Shown piece after piece: positions 10,141 through 22,933 of a stretch of DNA of 64,000 nucleotides (within the stretch, counting starts at the first letter, position 1; every line of letters begins with the position of its first letter). The DNA is taken from the NCBI GenBank assembly GCA_020465985.1, contig JAANYP010007972.1:1-64000 (forward strand), in the 5' to 3' direction. Both the position numbers and the translations under genes were made by a program. The DNA comes from Centrapalus pauciflorus (Eukaryota; Streptophyta; Magnoliopsida; Asterales; Asteraceae). The notes beneath the pieces were generated by a model, which worked only from the letters and a program-made list of their open reading frames with translations, did not search any database and was not told the DNA's origin.

Positions 10141-13100
10141 CTGCTTGTCCAAGAATGAACGGAAAGCTGGACTGCCCTTGTCTCCAGATCTTTAAACTTA
10201 AAATGCTAAGGGCCAGCACAGCACCTCCATAGAGTCCACCAGTGACCAAAGAAGCAGTACTTCTTGAGAAAATAAAACCAACAAGCCCCCCACCAAATAC
10301 AATGCCACCTGTACAGAGATGATGCATAAGTGGTTGGTTAGACTAACCAGTTACCAGAGAAAATACCAAAATAGCCAACCTTTTAATCCTTCCCAATTAT
10401 GCATGTACGGGGAGAGAAACACAAGGCAAAAGATAAAGAGAATACACCGCACTGAAGGTCAAGTGTTGGTGCGCAAGTGTTAGAGTAGCTAAAAAATACA
10501 ACATTGCTTCAACTCCTACCAGATCCTGCAAATAGCAAGGACTTTCAAGCAACAGAAGACTGGGAACCATTAGAATCAAAGTCTTAGACAAACAATCTAT
10601 GTGTAGAAACCGGGAACCATTAAAATCAAAGTCTTAGACAAACGAAATCTAAATCGATTTTATGTCGTTCAAAGTGAAAGCTCTTTGATGTGAGCAGGTG
10701 AGTGATGCCCAAGCTCCTTCACACTGTATTTGTTAAAGATACCAAGATAACTACATCTAGAACCTTTTCTTCAGACGTGTGGGTGCTCCCATCCTGTCAC
10801 ATGGATGCTACAAATATAAAGCTTAACTATGTTAAATTCTTATTTATTCTCTTATCCTTTGAAGGCATCTACTAATGGTGCTGATAAACCAGTTTATACT
10901 CTTTGTTGCATTGCTTATTTTAAAGGTATCATTGATCGATTTAAGACGAAGCAAGCTGCACAGTAGGCCTTGCTGAAAACAGCAACCAAATCACAGATAC
11001 GGGTCATAACTAACACAGTCCTGAGCACGAAACCAGAAAACTCAATATTTAAAGTCGCTTAGATTTACTCTTATAAAGGTGCAAGTCAATTGGAAGGAAT
11101 TATAAGGCCCAAGTGACTAAACTTGTAGGGGCATTCAAAAAGAAATTACCCATGAAACAAGCAGCAAATCCCTCCAGTCACTTTAATAATCACATTGCTT
11201 TAATAGATGCCCCAAAATCTGGTTTGCTTCAGATACAATCCCTAAATTGACATGTCCACCTAATTCTTAAATTGGTACATTTAGAAACCCCAAAATACAA
11301 AGATGTCCATGCAAACGAATGTGTGCAAATGAGAAAAATATTAACTCATGGTGGAAGTGAGATTTAACAAATATACAAATTCCCCATTAGCTTTCTGATG
11401 TTAATTTACTTTATTTATCAAAGCACCCAAAGAAAAAGTACTTTGGGTTCATTATCTTCCCTCTGAGGAAGATAAAAATAAACTTGATTTTTAAGTTTCG
11501 AACAAAGCAAATTAGGCAGCGTAACGAATCAACAGAATGGGATGTAGATTTGAGGGTGAACTTTTTTACAACAATGTATCAAAACATTAAAAAAAACCAA
11601 CTGGAGCGTAACTAAGTAATAACTATGTAATAAAAGTTACAGAGAGGGAAAAAATTATAAACTACGCAACAACTGTTCTTGTTTGTTGTTGTCTAATCAA
11701 CACATTGACACTTGCTCGTTAGTACTTAGTAGTATTGATTTTTTAGACCTTGACCAGCAGTTCAGCATTCAATTATATGTTTGTGGAAGAAAAAACCAGA
11801 GGTGGCTAGTATTCGGTTCTGTTCTTTATAATGGAATAGACACATGTAATGATCAGCATCACTGATGCACTTCATGACAGTTTTCAAAGACCGAAAATGA
11901 TGTGCATAATTGAATATTATTATGGACTCAACATATATGCTCGAACTTAGAAGAAAGAATGCAAGCTAAAGCAAGACATGAGCCTTTATTTTGTTTAGGA
12001 CCCAGGTTTCAAGTAAGAAGGCCCCCAAAATTCCTCATGAAGTGAAATTGTATATTTAATAACATATTTCATGTTGATGAAGTAAATGGTATCAAAAGAT
12101 CATCAGATGTACCAACAGAAAGAGGAACTCACCATAAGGAATTCCAAAACAAAAATCATGAATCTTTGCTGATCGTTTTTGTTCAGGGACTACATGTTCC
12201 ACTGGTTCACCAACCTCCTCTCCATTGACAAATTCTACTGTACTTGAATTGGGTGTCACTAGAATATCATTATGTGATTTTGATGCACCAGCTATATGAT
12301 AACAGGCTGATCTACTCATCAAAGTAGAAGCTTTTATGGCAGGTCCATCATTATTCATCACCATTAGCACCTGAAACACAGAACGTGTTGCCTGACCAGT
12401 TAACAATAATTATAAAGGGCACAAAATACATGCACATCTGTATCTCTGAGGAAGAACATCCAGCAACCTTTAAAAAATAGAGTTAGTCGCTTTCACTGGC
12501 AATAGATCATATTACAAAAGCATTTGTGGGGAAAAAATATCAGACCAAAACATAACAAAATAATAGAGAAGGTTTACTCATTTGGAGGATATTTTTTTAC
12601 AAAGAGGCACTAGAATATTTTCTGTATAGCCGAATTTTCAGGAGAGGAAAACATGATTCAGTGTGTAAATGGTCCCTTATAGTGGTAATTAAAAGGGTGC
12701 CAAACCAAAAAAATATGCATGCACTCCCAAATAAGTAGGCCAAGTATATTGAAATACAATATACATTTGTCCAATTGATTTTGAGGCCTCTACTGGATCC
12801 CTATAAGTACTTTATAAGCCATTGCAAATTTGCTACGTCTAATTGTTGTTGCATTATCATATACAATATGTAAAAGGCATTCAATTATCGTTATATACAC
12901 AGCATCCCTCATTAATCCCATGCAGTCGGTCTCGCTCCTCAGCTCACCTTCACTAAGTCTGAGATCCCTGAACACATCCAAAGTGGACAAAGAGAAGATA
13001 TAGAGATTAACTCATTCCAATTGTTTTCTAGTGGAGCGAATATTGATATACAAAAAATACAAGGGTAAAAGGTGAAACTTGAATCGTTTAATCGGGTGGT

Positions 13101-16100
13101 TATTTGGATTATGTTTTACCGGATACATTTCAATATGGATGGCTCAGAATAACAAAAAGGAAATGGACGGACAAGGCTGTGTGTATACATAATTCAAACT
13201 TTTACACAGCTATATAAATGCTTTGTATATTAGTATAATTGTGTGTACACATATACATATATACATACACGTATGTACAAACTTGTTTACTATTTTTACT
13301 TCATCAAACAATTCAAGCGTAATAGATAAAAATGTTGGTGTAAGTTACTGAATTTTGGAAATTTATTTAGATCTACAAAATATATTGTGGAATTGAAATG
13401 GTTGACGGAAAATCCATTAACTTCCGACTGTATCAGCTCAAAAGTAAACTACAGATTATAATAAAATGGTAATAGTTTAAGCAATATAAAAAAACCACGT
13501 GAATATGCTTATATCATGGATTACTTCATATGAGTGTTAATATAGCAGTATTACCCGGTTGTTACCCATAGTATTGTGACTGTTGTCAACCTTGGTTTTA
13601 AAAAGCGCAAGGCGCACTGTTGCGAAAAGGGTTCTGGAGCCTGAGGCCTGAAGCGCGATGTGAGGCGCGCGCATCACGTACGCGAGACGCACTTGTTTTG
13701 GTATCATAATTCATATATAATAACACATTAATACTACTTTAACAACTAAAAATGTAAATACCAAAATCTAGAATACCAAAATACAAAAAAAATACACAAT
13801 CTTCATTACAAATTTGAATTACTTTAATCAAGGAGGGCTCATTTTCTTCTTTTCTGGGCCAAATTTAATAAAACGACAAGGAGGCGCTCGCAACAGCTTG
13901 TGTTGCGCAGGGCTTTGAGCCTCGATGAGCCTCGCGACTCAGTGAGCCTGAGGCGTGCTTTTTAAAACACAGTTGTCAACAAGGAAACATCTCATATTTA
14001 TTTTTCCCCAACCTAAAATAACAACATGAGAAGTTGCATATGATACATGAAAAGAGGTACCAACAACGATTGTCCGTCTTGGCACCTCTACTACATGAAA
14101 GCCCTTCAAAGGTGGAATGGTTAAGTGACTTTGGCACCCAACCTTTACCTGAATGGGTGGACAGCAAGATATGGCTGAGATACATGCACAAAAGGAAGCT
14201 ATCATTAATGAGCAAGAGAGTAATAGTAAATTGGAGATTTTCCATTCTTTCCATGATCACTGTGCATTCACTCCATTCTACTTGTGCATGCCAAAAAAAA
14301 TTGGCAACAACAAATTGGCAGTCCACATAACAAAATCATTAACTCACTAAGATCACTAATCAATGCATTTCTTATTTTTTAGTTACATAGCATGCTAGTT
14401 TCTCATAGATATTAGAAAAATAACGAATCAGTTCTCTTAACATAGTAGTTAAGCCATTTACCATGGAGCAAGCATGGTGAGGTAACAGGTGGCTTGGCGC
14501 AATGCAACAATAGTTGGCAACAATCTAGAAAACAACATATGGATTTTACATTGTATTTTAGTTTACCTTAACAGTCAAGTCATAAACGCACAAAAATTAC
14601 TGAAGAACGTTGCCTTCTCTCAAGTTAAAATAACATGGCCACTCCTTGTCAACTCCTACAGAGCTTAGGCAACTTCTCCTCTCATACAGTCAGTCACCAC
14701 CGGCACAACTGGTTGTTTAGCTTTTCAAATCAAAGAAGTCTTGTGAATTTTCAGATTCTTTTATCGTTTTTCCTTTTTACTTATTTATAAGGCCGTAGTT
14801 GTTGCTTACTTATAGACTTCAATATTTCTTTTTCATTATTAGCTTTAAATGTTTAGTTATTAACCTAATGTAATTAAAGGTGAACTCGCACTCTAGGCAA
14901 CATGCCTTGATTAGGGACTAAGTCGAGAGGCACGAAAAGGCGAGGGCTCGAGTGAAGTGAACCAACAAAAATAAGAAATACTTTACATGGCATTGTTAGC
15001 ACAAAAACATAAAATAAAAGCATATTATATAGAGTTATAGATATAATGTCAAATGTACTACCTTAAATTTAGTAGTAATACGTTACATGACATTGTTAGC
15101 ACAAAAATATAAAACGAAAGCATATTATATAGAATTATAGATATAATGTCAAATATACTACCTTAAATCATAACTATTGGTAGTAGTAAACGAAGTAAAA
15201 TGTTTCAAAAGACCGTAGAGGCAAACCAAAAGGCCGAAGTCAGCCCTCTAATAGTCGATCTTTGATGTTGATCATGCTACTTGCATAAGTCTAAAGGAAG
15301 GCCAAAGGAATATAGACAACTGTGAAGAGAAAGTCACGGGAAGAGGGAATATTTGAATATGATAATCGTGATATTGGGAGAGAGAAAGTAGGAAACAATC
15401 CATAATTATCACTAATAGGATGCCTCTGTAACTTCCTAGGGATATAATTGACCATACAACCTATTTTTTAAGTCTAAAACCCTGATAGCCGTTTATGAAA
15501 CAAGGTCCTTGACTCTCGCCTAGGACTAGTTGCACAATGCGCTTGCCTGATTAACTTGCACTGCCTGAACACCTTCAAGGTGCCTGGCCGGAAATCTCCT
15601 GGCCTGAGGGACTAATCGCAAATGCGCACGCCTTTAATAACATTTTGTGACATGTTTTTTTAAAACCTTTTATATTTGCTGACCTGTAATGATTACATAA
15701 CAGTTTAGTTGAGTGATTGAAATTCTCTAAAACTTGAATGAATATCTGGTGTTACTGTTTTGTTGAGTCAACTTTTTATTGAGTACTGGCTGTTGATTGT
15801 TAAACTTTCTGTTAAATATTGACATTTCTTATACTCTGTAAAGTGTTTATCCACGGTATTAAGTAGCAAAACTGTAGAAGGTGTTTATTGACTGAATTCA
15901 GTTGTGTTCATTCTTATTCAAGAATAATGGTTAAAGTTAAGGAATATGTTGAAATACAATATATTGTCTCCTAATTTTATTTTGTCAATTTAAAATATAA
16001 CTTATATTTGAATATCCTTTCTTGCATAATTTGGCTTTAAGTTCTTTCTTCTTGGGTGTTGGAAGATGACACACCCTGCACCATGGCTCGTTTTTTGGGC

Positions 16101-18016
16101 TGTGCCATTTTGTATGCTATGACTGTTTTTAAAGAGTCTATGAGAAATTACCTTCATGTATCAACAATCAAAGGATCAATTTTTGACTTGTCCCTTTATG
16201 AACCTTATAATAGTCATGCTTCTAAAAAATTGGGTAAAGTGTGTTAAAAAGTCCGCCTCACCACACTGCTTTATCCCAAGCTCTGTCATGCCCATCTAGG
16301 ACATCACCAAACTGAACTCGTAAGCCTAAACCATACTTCTGTGTATATAAATTTTACATAGCAATCTCATTTCCTTCAAGAGGTCACAACTTGCAATCCT
16401 GAGGCAGAATAGAACATTACAAGAGAATTTTAAACTTTTTAATGTCCTGATCTATAATATATGCTTATATACATCATTCAAGATCTAGGGGTATGCCTAG
16501 ATGAGAGTGGGATTACTGGTAAACCATTATAGCTTCAAACAGAATTGAACACCTGAACCCCTCTTGTATTTGTAGAAGATGTCAATGCGCCAAATGGCCA
16601 CTTTCAACATCCTAACAGATTTTAATTACCAATGTTTAACTTCAATCAGATGTGCATGATCAAATAATATGAAAGGATAAACAGGCTACTCTTCTATACA
16701 GCAAAATTTTATAAGCAGATCAAAGAAAAAATAATGAACAACCAAAAAAAACACTCACACAGTTGGAGAGAATACACAATAAGTATTTGAAACTAAGATT
16801 TCATATAAAATACAAACAAAATTCAGACATTGTGATACTTTAAACCTCAACAATATAGTATGAGAAGTGAATAAGAATGAAGAACACGGTATGCAACTAG
16901 CATCAAGTAACTAGAGTACCATACTTGAACATCACATTTGATCTACCAAATTTTACAATTCACATATAAACAGTTGACGTATCGCAGGAATGTTATGTAC
17001 ATAGAATAAGAAAATTAAAACACAACCTTCTTAAAGCATCAGGAAGATTATGCTGGGTTGTATAATGCTTATACAGATGGACATAAAAATATTGGAGATC
17101 ACAAGAAACTACTTCAAAAAATCATACTTTAATGATTATAGTGGTTTCAAACCAAGTAATGGAGGCATGAATCAATTATGTTGTTCATCAGATTCATTCA
17201 TCATTCATCCATCTACATGCTTATAGCCTTATCTTCACACCTCTTGTCTCTTCCCATTTGCAATTAAATTTTCAATTGGACTTACATCATTATGCCACTC
17301 TACTCGTTTAGTCGTTTGGGATATTGATTCGTTTAGTCGTTTGGGATATTGGTGCATCCAAAATGGCCATTTAGATGATTTTGACTGATCTTCATACTCC
17401 CTTGTTCCACACTCAAGGGATTGCCATATAATGAGGTCAAGTGGAGGACTTTCAATTCCCAAATCTATAAAACTTTGGACTTATAAATGTATATGTATAT
17501 ATAACTGCATCCAACTCTAGAAAGAAATTCCTTACAGATGCCTTTAACTTCCTAAACCAACAGATCAACAAGTCTAAAAAGTCGAAGGATGAGTAGGTCA
17601 AAGTCTGTGACAGGAGGATGTTTTCATGGAAGAGCACGATCTAATTACCAACATACAAACCTCGTGTTTAAAGTTCTCAATCACCTACATGATCTCGTAC
17701 TTAGTACTAATCAAATCAACCGAGTACATCAAAATCGCGTACATAAACATGTTCTTTATGTAGACTTAAATGATTTAGCTTGAATCACATCGGAAATAAA
17801 TATTTACACAAAAACGAATCATAAATGCTTTGAAGCTTCAAATTCGTGAATAATGATTTTGATATATTGAACGACAGTTACGGATAAATACATAGATTGA
17901 AAGTTGAAACAATCATTTACCTTGGGACGGAGATGGTAGGTGTGTGATTGAGTACGGAGATGTAATCTGTTGTGAATCGCAGAGAAACATGATGCTTGAG
18001 AGATTACAGACGACAT
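10141..18016 (-). CDS. FAX1: FAX1-like chloroplast fatty-acid exporter (TMEM14/FAX family), first three coding exons
   Basis: The FAX family exports free fatty acids across the plastid inner envelope. Coding exons on the minus strand are 18016-17921, 12370-12133 and 10308-10141. All have GT-AG borders, in phases 0, 1 and 1. Exon 1 gives 32 residues rich in Ser, His and Arg and without acidic residues, fitting a transit peptide; I chose the ATG at 18016 for that reason (an in-frame ATG at 18112 is also open). Exon 2 ends in the signature KIHDFCFGIPYG and exon 3 has the Gly-rich helix GGGLVGFIFS and the SLKIWRQG...FILGQA block. About 167 residues are visible. The last helices and the usual C-terminal tail are missing from the window, apparently displaced by the retroelements at 1-8919. 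I am sure of the family and fairly sure of FAX1 within it. Confidence 0.8.
10309..12132 (-). other. FAX1-like intron 2
   Basis: 1.8 kb between exons 2 and 3, with donor GTGAGT after TATG and acceptor TGTACAG. It holds a small tandem duplication (copies starting 10562 and 10612, period 50). I see no other gene in it. Confidence 0.7.
10562..10645 (+). repeat. Two-copy tandem duplication, period 50
   Basis: The segment GGGAACCATTAGAATCAAAG and about 12 following bases recur 50 bases later with one substitution. It lies inside FAX1-like intron 2. Confidence 0.8.
13591..13971. mobile_element. Mutator-type MITE with 9-bp target duplication
   Basis: The 381-bp element is flanked by GTTGTCAAC on both sides (13582-13590 and 13972-13980). 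The termini are imperfect inverted repeats of about 18 bp built on GTTTTAAAAAGC. The subterminal zones are G/C-rich with many GAGGC/GCCTC and GCGC words, and the core is AT-rich. It encodes nothing. A 9-bp duplication points to Mutator-like transposition. Confidence 0.85.
14983..15168 (+). repeat. Two-copy tandem duplication, period 100
   Basis: About 86 bases starting TTACATGGCATTGTTAGCAC recur exactly 100 bases downstream with a handful of substitutions. The G/C-rich flanks (14880-14960 and 15480-15650) resemble ends of an old Mutator-like repeat, but I could not define its borders. Confidence 0.75.
17304..17352 (+). repeat. Two-copy 25-bp tandem duplication
   Basis: TCGTTTAGTCGTTTGGGATA and five more bases are repeated head-to-tail with one or two differences. 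Intronic. Confidence 0.8.
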
Positions 18017-18119
18017 CTTGACTTTGATATTCGCAAATGCTTTCTGAATCTTGAAACAGAGATGATTCAATTGTTGAAGGGAAGATTTATGAGCGTTATA
18101 CGTGTTCTTCACCTACGAG

Positions 18120-19972
18120 GCTACGAGTCTCGTTTGGACTGCGCTGAATGAAGAAGAGGGAGCAGTTAATAAGAGAGGATTCTAGACTTTTGACCTCTAC
18201 ATCTCGGTTTGTTTGTTTTGCACTTATTTTGTATTTGTTAACTATATAAAAAGGTAACGCTGTTAGCGTATAGATTTATTCCTGATAACGACCAAAACTT
18301 GTCTTTAATTAAAAACGAGTTATTGAATACCCGTGCGTTGCTGCAGGGTCAAAAATATTAGTTACAAAAATAAATATAAAAACAAGTAAAAAATATTTTT
18401 CAAACAACGAAACACAACCGAACCAACATCGAAGAATAAAAATGGAAAGCATACTGTTAGTCGGTTCTCATCATTGGTTTTGTAGATTTTGCAATGCTAA
18501 AATTACAAACAATGTCGTATTAAATCGGATTGGAACCATAATTAATTAATCAAAAATTCATAACCATAATTTGAAAATTGGACATTGATTAGGTTGGTCG
18601 TCAATTTAGTTTATTGGTTTTACGGACAAATCAACTAAATTTATAACGGTAATGTCTCTAATATATCGATTAGAGTTTTCAACGTTATAATACTAATGTT
18701 CAATGCTATATAAAAAAATCTACATTTTAAATAGTTACATTTTAATTATAAAACAATTTCATTAAAATTTTGTATTGTGCATCCGGATAATAAAGTTTTT
18801 TTATACAATATATTAAACATAACATAATAGCTTCAAAAGAAAACTACAAACATATGTATAATTAAAATCATAATTTTAAGTATGTAAGAAAATGTTGTAA
18901 TAATAATCGTTAAAAGAGAACTAAATGAAATTTTATCAAAATAAAAGGGCTAAATAAAAGATCACTAAGATGATGGTGTATTATGGAAAATTTAAAATTA
19001 AAATTAAAAAGAAAAAAAATTGTAATTGGTCTAGACCATTACGTATTTTAAAAGGATATTTTTATATTACATATTATTAAAATAAGTTAAAGTAATCGTT
19101 AAAAATAAAATTTTATCATTTTTTATATATAAGTATCATTCATTTTTATGAAGACAATTTTGTGCATCAGTTGAAACAAAAATCGATCCAAATTAGGTTA
19201 ATATTTTATGCGGTTAACCTTTTATAAAAATAATTATATCTTACTTGTAATTAGTCTATTGACCTAATTATAACGTGTATATTTTAATCAAAATTATCTA
19301 CGTAAAATGTGCATAAAATAAAGAAAATTAAAATACACAAACACTAATTATTAATACCTAAAACATCCATACATGTATTTTTAAATTTCACTAGGATAAG
19401 ATAGTACATGTTATATTGCATTAGGAGTGCTAAAATGATTAAATATTTGAAAGAACTAACTATGATATCCGTAGCTCACATATACAAAAGTGTTAGCCTG
19501 AATTTCAAGTTTCATGATGGGCTAAAAAATTATAGATTTAGGAGTAAAATTATAAGGTGTGTGTGTTCTTTCAAATAGAAGTTACCATATATTGATTACA
19601 ACATCAACATTAATATAAAAATCCTTCAAAACTTTTCTACAATTGAAAATTTACCAAATCTTGAAGTAGCCCTCTAAATATCTTCAAATTCTTCATTTAA
19701 CTTGAAGGTCCAACATTTGTCTTGTTTATATCTGAAAAGATTCACCGAAAGTATAAGCATAAATAGTTTAGTAAGCTACTAAATTAGACATTTCACATAG
19801 AATTCATGTATATATTGTAATTACAAAATTTAACTCCTTCATACATTTAGCCTATTTCCTTTTCTTTTCATGTCCCATGGACACGTTTCCATTCTGCTTC
19901 ATGCCTTGATTCGTGCCTTTCTGACGTGTTTTCTTAATGCTTCATTGAGACAATTGAAATAAAGTATACTTA
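18120..19972. other. AT-rich intergenic sequence
   Basis: I see no coding signal. At 18333-18353 is a degenerate hairpin (ACCCGTGCGTTGC followed by GCAGGGT) reminiscent of Helitron 3' ends, without a clear CTRR terminus. Confidence 0.5.
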
Positions 19973-20268
19973 GGGGGCGTTTGGTACGCGGATTTCCTGA
20001 GATTCACTGAGATTGCATCTAACATCTTGTGTTTGGTTCGCTGAATAAATCTCAGGATTTCTTAAATCCATTCATTATTTGTTATTTAAAACCCAGCATC
20101 CCCTAGGATTTTAAATCTCAATTACCTTGCATTTTTTAGATTAACAAATTTTTTAAAAGATAATGTAGATTCTTTGACAAAATCCGGACAAATACAAATG
20201 TTGCATAATGCAAATCCTTTGACAAAATACAAATCCCGGATAAAAATATCTACGAACCGAAAGCCCCC
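19973..20268. mobile_element. Tourist-like (PIF/Harbinger) MITE
   Basis: This 296-bp non-coding element has inverted ends GGGGGCGTTTGGTACGCGGA and GGGGGCTTTCGGTTCGTAGA. The left flank is TTA and the right flank is TTG, an imperfect 3-bp duplication of the Harbinger kind. Confidence 0.75.
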
Positions 20269-22700
20269 TTGAGGAAAAGTTAACCAACAAAATTAACTTT
20301 TTAGTAGGTATCGATCACCTACAGGAACCACATGCATTTTATTTCTTAAATGATTAAGTTTTGAATAACTGTTTCATGCTAGTGATAAACATTTCCCATC
20401 GGGTACTTCTTAATTAATACGTTCAAATAGTATGCTTATATAACTTTTTCATGCTAATATATGTTATCATTTAAAATGCTTGATAATAATAATAAAAGAA
20501 CTTTATTATGGAAAACATTAGAATTAACAAAAAAAAACATTTTAGAAATCACATCAATAGCATAATTGCTTTTGATTTAATTTAATTATTCAAACAACGG
20601 TGATTTATTAAAAAATATCTGCTTAACATAAATAAATTAAAAGTAATTTAGGCAGTGTATGAATATTATGAATGTCTCAATAAATATTAACTATAAATAT
20701 GTAGAACACTAAACTCGTCTGTCTCTGTATTTTATAGCTTTTTAACCATTTTTGATTCACTTTATTAAACTAAGTTACTTCTTTATACCTTATTTATCAA
20801 AGTAAATAGATATTTTACCTCACTTTATCAATTATTAAATATTAGTGAACTTTATAGTTTCTCAAATTCAAATATGAATTTGACTCCGAGATAAATTTCT
20901 CGGGGTCTTCTCAGTCCGAAAGTTCCACTTAAACAATTCTTGATTTTCTCATATTTCTTTTTTACTTTGAGATTATATTTCTAGGAGTGACTTGATGATT
21001 TTTGGGCTTTTTTTTAAGTAGTTGACTTCGAAAATTTTATTTCTTAGAGTCAATACATTTCGAGATATCCATTGCTAGGCTTAAAGTTCTTCAAGGTTCA
21101 TCCCAATGGATAAACATTAACTCAAATGCACCAAGAACAATTGATTAAGGTCGTAATAGAATGTTGCTGGAAACTTTTAAATTTTTTGCTCAATTTATTA
21201 ATTTCAGCTCCAACTTAAAAGGATATGAGTGTGATGCTGAGCTCTCATATGTTTCTTGATTACCAATATACTAGGTTAATTATCATGTATTATATGAGTT
21301 GGTTTATTAAAAAATGTTAATTAAGATATATAAATTAATTTTAAAATTTTAGTTTATAAAATTTTAGTTAATTATTTATTAGATTAGTTAAATTAGAATA
21401 CGCTAAAATATATATGTTTGATTTGATTTGGTTTAAATAAGAAATAGATATTAGTGAATGACATTTGGTAAAACAGTCTTAAAGGAGTTTGGGGTTTTAA
21501 CAAACTTAGCCCCTGGACTTGCTTTCTAAATATATGAAATTTTCTGATATGTCACAGTGCCCCCTTACAATTTTGCTTAATAGGAATAGCAGTCGCACAA
21601 AATAGCAATGAACTTTACAATGATGTCAGATTTCAACAAAACTTTACAAAAGCATATAAAATCATTAGAAAATATCATTAGCATCTTTAATTCACATTCA
21701 CCATTTGCTGAAGATAGGATTTGACTATTTAAAGTCTTGAAACTCATGTTTTCACTTATATAATTCATATATTCTTTAAAACAAAATGATAACTTCTCGT
21801 TAAATACCAATCAAATTACATCATTTAAAATTTAAATGACAAATTAAGCTTAATCTAAGCTAGAAGGTATTACATAAAGTTTATGTGACTTTACACCTTT
21901 AATGTCCTTGTAACCTAAATGCTAAGCACATTCAAAAAGAAAAGAGAAGTACATGTCATGTAAATTGAACAGCCACATAAATGAGATCACATACATTGTT
22001 AATAGAAACTTTAACATTGTGTTTCCCAACATAATTAATGAGAGAAAGTTGAAAAAAGAAAGAGAAAGTGAAAAGAAACAAAAAATTATTGTATTCTTCA
22101 AACATTTTAAAAAAAAGAATGGAAAAGAATTAGAAAGAAAGAATCAAGAAAATCTTTCTCTCCAAAAGTAGAAAGAAAGGGAAAGAAGCAAAGGAATTCT
22201 AAATTTGTGTCCTTTCAAAAACCTATTTTATGTTATTTCTTCATTTCCTTTGTATTTTTTTCGAAAATCTTTTTTTCATTATTTTCTTTTTCTTTAAATC
22301 GAAGAACAGAGCGCGTAAGTGAACGTATATTTCCATACACACAAATGTCCAAAATGGATATATAAATTGAAGGCAGTTCATTCAAAATTTGGAATCTCTA
22401 TGCATGCTATTTAGCTAGTATTATAATGCAACAAAAAAAACTCGTTTTCTATGATATGTTTTTCGTCACTAAATCATTGATTTATTTAATGTTAAACGAA
22501 AATTAATGATCGATCTTTAATCATAAAAATTCATAAATTAAAAAAAAAAAATGTAGATTTCTTCTCATGAACAACTTACTCACAATCATGCATGAATAAA
22601 TTGGATGACAGAAAACAATAAACTGTTGTGTACGTTAATTTGTTTCTTTACTTCAATTCTCGTATATATTCAATCAAGATCTTCATGCATCCCTATTTTC
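20269..22700. other. AT-rich intergenic sequence
   Basis: I find no gene. Short open frames at 21577-21810 and 21953-22171 are low-complexity, Lys- or Phe-rich and without recognisable motifs. Confidence 0.5.
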
Positions 22701-22741
22701 GGATAATTCACAAAACATGTCTGGGCAACGTTTACGATTCA

Positions 22742-22776
22742 CACGTGTAGCCTTATTTCTTCGACACCCACACGTG
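22742..22776 (+). promoter_or_regulatory. Two G-box/ABRE-like motifs upstream of the F-box gene
   Basis: ACACGTGT occurs twice, with CACGTG cores at 22742-22747 and 22771-22776, about 160-190 bases before the F-box ATG. A TATA box (TATATAAT) follows at about 22870. Paired G-boxes are bound by bZIP and bHLH factors and often give ABA or light responsiveness; that regulation is an inference. Confidence 0.5.
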
Positions 22777-22933
22777 TTAACACATTACATGTACAAACGA
22801 TAACATCGTAACATGTGTACTCATCAACCCTAACCACTATCAGTCTTCTTATCCACAAAAATCAAACCCTATATATAATAACAACGTACTATTACACTCG
22901 TACGTCAACAACACCATAGTATAGCTAAATCCC

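Larger units (their letters stand above)
12371..17920 (-). other. FAX1-like intron 1 (5.5 kb, repeat-bearing)
   Basis: Donor GTAAATG follows CCCAAG, and the acceptor is TGTTTCAG. The intron contains a Mutator-type MITE (13591-13971), a 100-bp tandem duplication (14983-15168), G/C-rich repeat debris at about 14880-14960 and 15480-15650, and a 25-bp tandem duplication (17304-17352). The short open frames inside it show no family features. Confidence 0.7.

Noticed and set aside
10397..10591. 64-codon minus-strand frame between FAX1-like exons 2 and 3
   Set aside because: It is not flanked by usable splice sites in a compatible phase, and exons 2 and 3 already join to give the continuous family signature.
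13939..14350. Several overlapping frames of 65-116 codons on both strands
   Set aside because: They overlap each other and the MITE edge within FAX1-like intron 1; no recognisable domain.
18333..18353. Possible third Helitron 3' end
   Set aside because: The hairpin is imperfect and no CTRR terminus or matching TC end was found.
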